A stretch of 9,140 bases of DNA, from the NCBI GenBank assembly GCA_946499615.1, contig CAMMST010000071.1, positions 1-9,140 on the forward strand, written 5' to 3'. This document shows, one piece after another, positions 6,340 through 9,140 of the stretch (the first letter of the stretch is position 1; every line of letters begins with the position of its first letter). Source of the stretch: Enterococcus_E cecorum_B. Lineage in GTDB: Bacteria > Bacillota > Bacilli > Lactobacillales > Enterococcaceae. The notes below the pieces were generated by a model. It searched no databases. It was given only the letters and a program-made list of their open reading frames with translations, and was not told the DNA's origin. The translations under genes were made by a program, and so were the position numbers.

Positions 6340-6625
6340 AAAAAATTTTTTATCTTCTCATCCACAAAGTCATAGGGGCAGTAAACAAAAAAGCCCTAAA
6401 GCATAAGAAAATCTCTTACACTTTAGGACGTAAATTACGCGGTGCCACCTAAATTTAGTATCTACATACTACACTTTGTACAGGATAACGGTTGCGAGCC
6501 GTCACAAATTTCTTTGCGAGTCCTATCAGAAAGTGGATTCGCTATCTTCCATACAGTTTTGCACCACCCAACTGCTCTCTAAAAAGGAGTCAATAACTAC
6601 TAGTCTTTCCAGGAAATCTATTTAC
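6340..6625 (-). promoter_or_regulatory. serS T-box leader (tRNA-Ser riboswitch)
   Basis: The minus strand carries the T-box core GGTGGCACCGCG (around 6438-6450). It is followed by a competing intrinsic terminator and then the serS ribosome site. The specifier region reads GAATCCAC, placing a UCC serine codon at 6535-6537, consistent with the gene controlled. Stem I elements such as AGAGAGC and GGGTGGTGCAAAACTG (about 6554-6580) are visible. Uncharged tRNA-Ser should pair with the specifier and the T-box bulge, favour the antiterminator and allow serS transcription under serine limitation. Confidence 0.93.
6384..6427 (-). terminator. regulated terminator inside the serS T-box leader
   Basis: On the minus strand, CCTAAAG...TAAGA pairs with TCTTA...CTTTAGG (arms 6421-6427 and 6395-6401 plus inner pairs), followed by a T6 run (6387-6392). 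It overlaps the region needed for the T-box antiterminator and is the off state of the switch. Confidence 0.85.
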
Positions 6626-6629
6626 GCTT

Positions 6630-6657
6630 ATTGTAGCTTAAATTTTAGATTTTGCAA
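6630..6657 (-). promoter_or_regulatory. promoter of serS
   Basis: On the minus strand, TTGCAA (6652-6657) and TACAAT (6630-6635) are spaced 16 bp. Initiation near 6623 would begin just upstream of T-box stem I, which supports the assignment. Confidence 0.6.
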
Positions 6658-6678
6658 GTGTTTTGGCAAATTTGTGCA

Positions 6679-6728
6679 AAAAATAAACGCAGCCACCCAA
6701 AAAGAATGACTGCATGTATTTATTTTTT
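6679..6728 (-). terminator. terminator after the two-component operon
   Basis: The core stem GCAGTCA (minus strand, 6707-6713) pairs with TGGCTGC (6689-6695). Flanking AAATAAA/TTTATTT extends the stem, and a T run follows. It overlaps the histidine kinase stop codon (6720-6722) and separates that operon from the serS promoter. Confidence 0.8.
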
Positions 6729-7898
6729 GACTTTCCCTTTTTTAATAGGAAGATGCATGATAAAACTCGTCCACTCTGGGTTGGATTTAGCATAGATATA
6801 GCCGCCGTGTAAAGCGATGATACTTTGGGCGATGGCTAACCCTAATCCTGTACCGCCTGTTTCTTGTGAGCGTGATTCTTCCACCCGATAAAAGCGGTCA
6901 AATAGTTGTTCCAGAGATTTTTGCGGAATCATTTGGCCGTTGTTTTTTACCGTAATGATGACTTCCTGACTAATTTGCTCTAGTTCCACGACAATTTGGG
7001 TAGCACCTTTACCATATTTTAAAGCATTGGAAATCAGATTATTAAAGACGCGGACAATTTTTTCGGTATCGCCTTCCATCATGATTTGTTTTTGATTGGC
7101 CTGTACGATAATCTCGATGCCTTTTTTCGCCGCTTCCAGTTCAAAATCGACGGCTAGCTGCTCGACTAATTGCACCATATCAAAAGTAATGTAGTAAATC
7201 GGCACACTAGATTGGCGAACCTTCGTATATTCAAACAAATCTTCCACTAAGGATTTCATCTGTTTGGCTTTCATAAAGGCGGTGTGCGTATATTTCAACA
7301 ATTCCTCTTCTGAATGATATTGCTTATCTTCTATTAAACCTAAATAGCCAATAATCGAAGTCAGTGGCGTACGAATATCGTGACTCACGTTGGTAATCAA
7401 TTCGTCTTTAGATTGCTCGATTTTGCGCTCTTCTTCAATTGCCATCATGGTACTATCCACAAGACCATTGATACTTTGAATAATCCGATTTAAATCTCCC
7501 TTCAGTTCAAAAGGAATCCGATAATCATAATTGCCCTCTGCGATATAGTGTAGCTCACTAATAATATGGCGCAGCTGCATTTGTTTATACCGCCGATGTA
7601 GCCGCCAATAGAGCACCAAAGCATCTATCACAAGAAAGATTGGAATCAAAAAGTTGCGGCCACTCCAAAATAGATCATTATCTAAATTTTGCGAGAAGAT
7701 AAATTTCGTTTCAAAGATAGCGTCTTGCAGATTCGGCGAACTTTTAATGATTGCTGAAAGAATGACCAGTAACGAGACATTTAATAGTAGTAATAAAATG
7801 ACTGTTACAATTCCCTCGGCAAACAACTCACTGATTTCCTTAGAGGTAAGGACAATTTTTTTACGGTCATGTAAGGTGTTAGCATTCTTATTTTGCAT
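6720..7898 (-). CDS. croS: sensor histidine kinase, CroS/VanS-like
   Basis: This 392-residue membrane sensor has two membrane segments (about 30-51 and 83-99) enclosing a short outside loop of about 30 residues. That suggests sensing at or in the membrane rather than by a large external domain. A HAMP-like linker follows, then the phosphorylation helix with NVSHDIRTPLTS (His173), an N box (FNNLISNALKYG, about 285-296), an F box (LFDRFYR) and a G2 box (GGTGLGLAI, about 348-356). The G1 position reads KNNGQMIP rather than a classical DxGxG, as in VanS-type kinases. ATG 7896-7898 lies inside the end of the response regulator gene, an 11-base overlap implying translational coupling; TTG at 7899-7901 is an alternative. 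The name rests on VanS-like sequence and position beside serS, as I recall for Enterococcus croRS, a pair needed for cell-wall antibiotic tolerance. Identity should be treated as probable. Confidence 0.85.
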   Translation of the reverse strand: MQNKNANTLHDRKKIVLTSKEISELFAEGIVTVILLLLLNVSLLVILSAIIKSSPNLQDAIFETKFIFSQNLDNDLFWSGRNFLIPIFLVIDALVLYWRLHRRYKQMQLRHIISELHYIAEGNYDYRIPFELKGDLNRIIQSINGLVDSTMMAIEEERKIEQSKDELITNVSHDIRTPLTSIIGYLGLIEDKQYHSEEELLKYTHTAFMKAKQMKSLVEDLFEYTKVRQSSVPIYYITFDMVQLVEQLAVDFELEAAKKGIEIIVQANQKQIMMEGDTEKIVRVFNNLISNALKYGKGATQIVVELEQISQEVIITVKNNGQMIPQKSLEQLFDRFYRVEESRSQETGGTGLGLAIAQSIIALHGGYIYAKSNPEWTSFIMHLPIKKGKVKK

Positions 7899-8577
7899 CA
7901 ATCTTGTACCCTACACCCCAAACAGTTTGGATAATCTTTTCGCCGCCAGTGGCTTCTTCAATCTTGTCGCGCAAATGACTGACATGCACCATGACCGTCT
8001 TAGCAGAAACGATACTCTCTTGTTTCCAGACACGTTCAAAGATTTCGTCTGCACTAAAGACACGATTCGGATGAGAAGCAAGTAAGTATAAAATGCCAAA
8101 TTCTAAAGCCGTTAATTGAATTTCTTTGCCGCTAATCGTTTTTACCTCATGAGAATCTCGATTAATTACTAAGGAAGCCACCTCTAAAATTTCAGGTTGG
8201 TTGGCCTTGACTTGCATTTTTGTTCTTCTTAATAGAGACTTCACGCGCGCCATAATTTCTAAAGGATTAAATGGCTTAGTGACATAATCATCGGCACCCG
8301 CTACAAGCCCTTTGATCTTATCCATATCCGTTGATTTTGCAGTTAACATAATAATCGGAATTTGTGACTCTTTACGTAAAGCTTTCACCACTTGCATACC
8401 ATCGACTTCAGGCATCATAATATCTAAAATTAAAAGCTCAATATCAGGATTTGTGCGTACCTTACTTAAAGCATCTTTGCCATCATAGGCTTTGACTGGT
8501 TCATAGCCTTCATTTTGTAAATAGATACTTAATAGTTCTACAATTTCCTTATCATCATCAGCTACTAAAATTTTCAT
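7888..8577 (-). CDS. croR: OmpR/PhoB-family response regulator, CroR/VanR-like
   Basis: This 229-residue, two-domain transcription factor is partner to the overlapping histidine kinase gene. The receiver domain (1-118) has the acidic pocket DDD (7-9), phospho-acceptor Asp52 in LLILDIMMPEVDG, Thr79 in IIMLTA and Lys101 in VTKPF, all intact. The C-terminal winged-helix domain (about 130-227) has the recognition region TVMVHVSHLRDKI (194-206) and ends WGVGYKID, typical of the family. ATG 8575-8577 follows AGGAGG (8587-8591 region) by 9 bases. It is first gene of the two-gene operon. Phosphorylated regulator would control envelope genes; if it is CroR, it supports beta-lactam and glycopeptide tolerance. 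An inverted repeat in its leader could allow self-regulation. Family assignment is firm, the exact name less so. Confidence 0.9.
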   Translation of the reverse strand: MKILVADDDKEIVELLSIYLQNEGYEPVKAYDGKDALSKVRTNPDIELLILDIMMPEVDGMQVVKALRKESQIPIIMLTAKSTDMDKIKGLVAGADDYVTKPFNPLEIMARVKSLLRRTKMQVKANQPEILEVASLVINRDSHEVKTISGKEIQLTALEFGILYLLASHPNRVFSADEIFERVWKQESIVSAKTVMVHVSHLRDKIEEATGGEKIIQTVWGVGYKIDAK

Positions 8578-8606
8578 ACAAAAAAGCCTCCTAACATAAT
8601 ATATAG

Positions 8607-8629
8607 AAGTAAGTAGATTTTACTCACTT
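8607..8629. promoter_or_regulatory. inverted repeat in the response regulator leader
   Basis: AAGTAAGTA (8607-8615) and TACTCACTT (8621-8629) pair at 8 of 9 positions around a 5-base centre. It lies between the proposed promoter and the ribosome site of the response regulator gene. It could be an operator, perhaps for the regulator itself, or a small RNA hairpin. Confidence 0.4.
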
Positions 8630-8652
8630 ATTTTAGACTTATCACTAGCCTT

Positions 8653-8661
8653 ATTTTAGCA
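8653..8661 (-). promoter_or_regulatory. extended -10 promoter of the two-component operon
   Basis: The minus strand reads TGCTAAAAT, an extended -10 (TGn plus TAAAAT at 8653-8658), about 75 bases before the start codon. The -35 region is poor (T-rich), as is common with extended -10 promoters or activator-dependent ones. Confidence 0.45.
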
Positions 8662-8863
8662 AAAATTGGCTCGAAAAGAAAAAAATATCAAGAAATTTAC
8701 CAAAAAATTTTACCGCTAAATCAGGAATATTCGCTAATTATCGAAATAAATAATCAATTTATCGGTTAATGTTCGTTCTTTTCTAGATATTTTTACGTTT
8801 TGTAGAAATATGGACGCTTATAAACAACATAAAAGCAAACTTTAAGAAACTTCTATTTTTTAG

Positions 8864-8892
8864 TTGACGAAGGGCTAGAAACTTGATATACT
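8864..8892 (+). promoter_or_regulatory. rRNA operon promoter, distal
   Basis: TTGACG (8864-8869) and TATACT (8887-8892) are exactly 17 bp apart. An inverted repeat GGCTAG/CTAGCC (8873-8878 and 8891-8896) covers the spacer and the -10, so a regulator could bind there. The promoter reads toward the rRNA leader. Confidence 0.65.
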
Positions 8893-8950
8893 AGCCAATG
8901 TCTTTGAGAGATGATAAAGATAGCTGCTTGATTCAGTCAGATTTAGATAA

Positions 8951-9009
8951 CTTTTTTTGAAAAATATTTTAAAAAAAGTGTTGACAAAAAAAGACGGATT
9001 TGCTATTAT
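8951..9009 (+). promoter_or_regulatory. rRNA operon promoter, middle, with UP-like A/T tract
   Basis: A consensus -35 TTGACA (8981-8986) and near-consensus -10 TATTAT (9004-9009) are spaced 17 bp. About 30 bases of T and A tracts (8951-8977) directly precede it, as expected of an UP element in a very strong promoter. Confidence 0.9.
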
Positions 9010-9036
9010 AAAAAAGTCGCTGAGACATAAAAATAC

Positions 9037-9065
9037 TTGACAACCGATTGAATCTAGTGTAAGAT
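9037..9065 (+). promoter_or_regulatory. rRNA operon promoter, proximal
   Basis: TTGACA (9037-9042) and TAAGAT (9060-9065) are spaced 17 bp. Tandem promoters of this strength about 56 bp apart are typical of Firmicute rRNA operons. Confidence 0.85.
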
Positions 9066-9072
9066 TTAAGAG

Positions 9073-9140
9073 TTGTTAGTTAAATAAAGTAGACCTTTGA
9101 AAACTGAACAAATAAATGCAAACAACCAATGTGTAGGGTC
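9073..9140 (+). other. 5' leader of an rRNA operon (16S gene beyond the right edge)
   Basis: The stretch CCTTTGAAAACTGAACAAA (9094-9112) is the boxA-containing sequence common in Firmicute pre-16S leaders, and it lies downstream of tandem strong promoters. The 16S start motif itself is not in the window, so a tRNA-led operon cannot be fully excluded. Confidence 0.75.

Noticed and set aside
6476..6709. Open reading frame of 77 codons on the plus strand opposite the serS leader
   Set aside because: It lies across the T-box RNA and the upstream terminator, has no family resemblance and is explained by those RNA structures.
8700..8860. AT-rich spacer with repeated TTATCG blocks (around 8738 and 8759)
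   Set aside because: The repeats are short and irregular; no origin, CRISPR or hairpin pattern could be supported, and no gene is present.

Overview
The window looks like chromosome from a low-GC Firmicute, most likely Enterococcus or a close relative. Reasons: AT-rich non-coding DNA, strong AGGAGG-type ribosome sites, a T-box leader on serS, a VanRS/CroRS-type two-component pair directly upstream of serS, and an rRNA-operon leader of Lactobacillales type at the right edge. This is inferred from reading the sequence; no database was searched.

Layout, left to right. Positions 1-155 hold the end of a neighbouring region, one copy of a 33-bp inverted element and a terminator. A membrane-anchored peptidoglycan deacetylase lies on the minus strand (156-1607). 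A divergent control region of about 280 bp follows. Then comes a tight plus-strand operon of three genes (1887-4680): a cytosolic ApbE flavin transferase, an NADPH-dependent FMN reductase-type flavoprotein, and a longer paralogue with a PAS-like domain and a C-terminal tail carrying two DATSGAS motifs. A terminator closes the operon. Positions 4796-5053 hold two large imperfect palindromes and the second copy of the 33-bp element. On the minus strand follow seryl-tRNA synthetase with its T-box leader (5056 to about 6625), then the histidine kinase and response regulator (6720-8577). The right end (about 8700-9140) is a plus-strand promoter array reading into an rRNA operon whose 16S gene lies just outside the window.

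The most interesting system is the apbE operon. ApbE enzymes attach FMN covalently to Ser/Thr in motifs of the form DxxS/TGAT/S. The last gene ends in two such motifs 13 residues apart on a small-residue linker, and neither the ApbE nor its putative substrate has a signal peptide. I infer a cytoplasmic post-translational flavinylation system: a flavodoxin-fold NAD(P)H:FMN reductase with two covalently tethered FMNs on a flexible C-terminal arm, a PAS-like domain that may sense or bind a partner, and a shorter companion reductase. Most known ApbE substrates work outside the membrane or in membrane complexes, so this would be an unusual, fully cytosolic, self-contained redox relay.

The rest is ordinary but well-defined housekeeping and envelope-stress biology: serS controlled by tRNA-Ser charging, a two-component pair of the type linked to cell-wall antibiotic response, and an rRNA operon driven by tandem consensus promoters.
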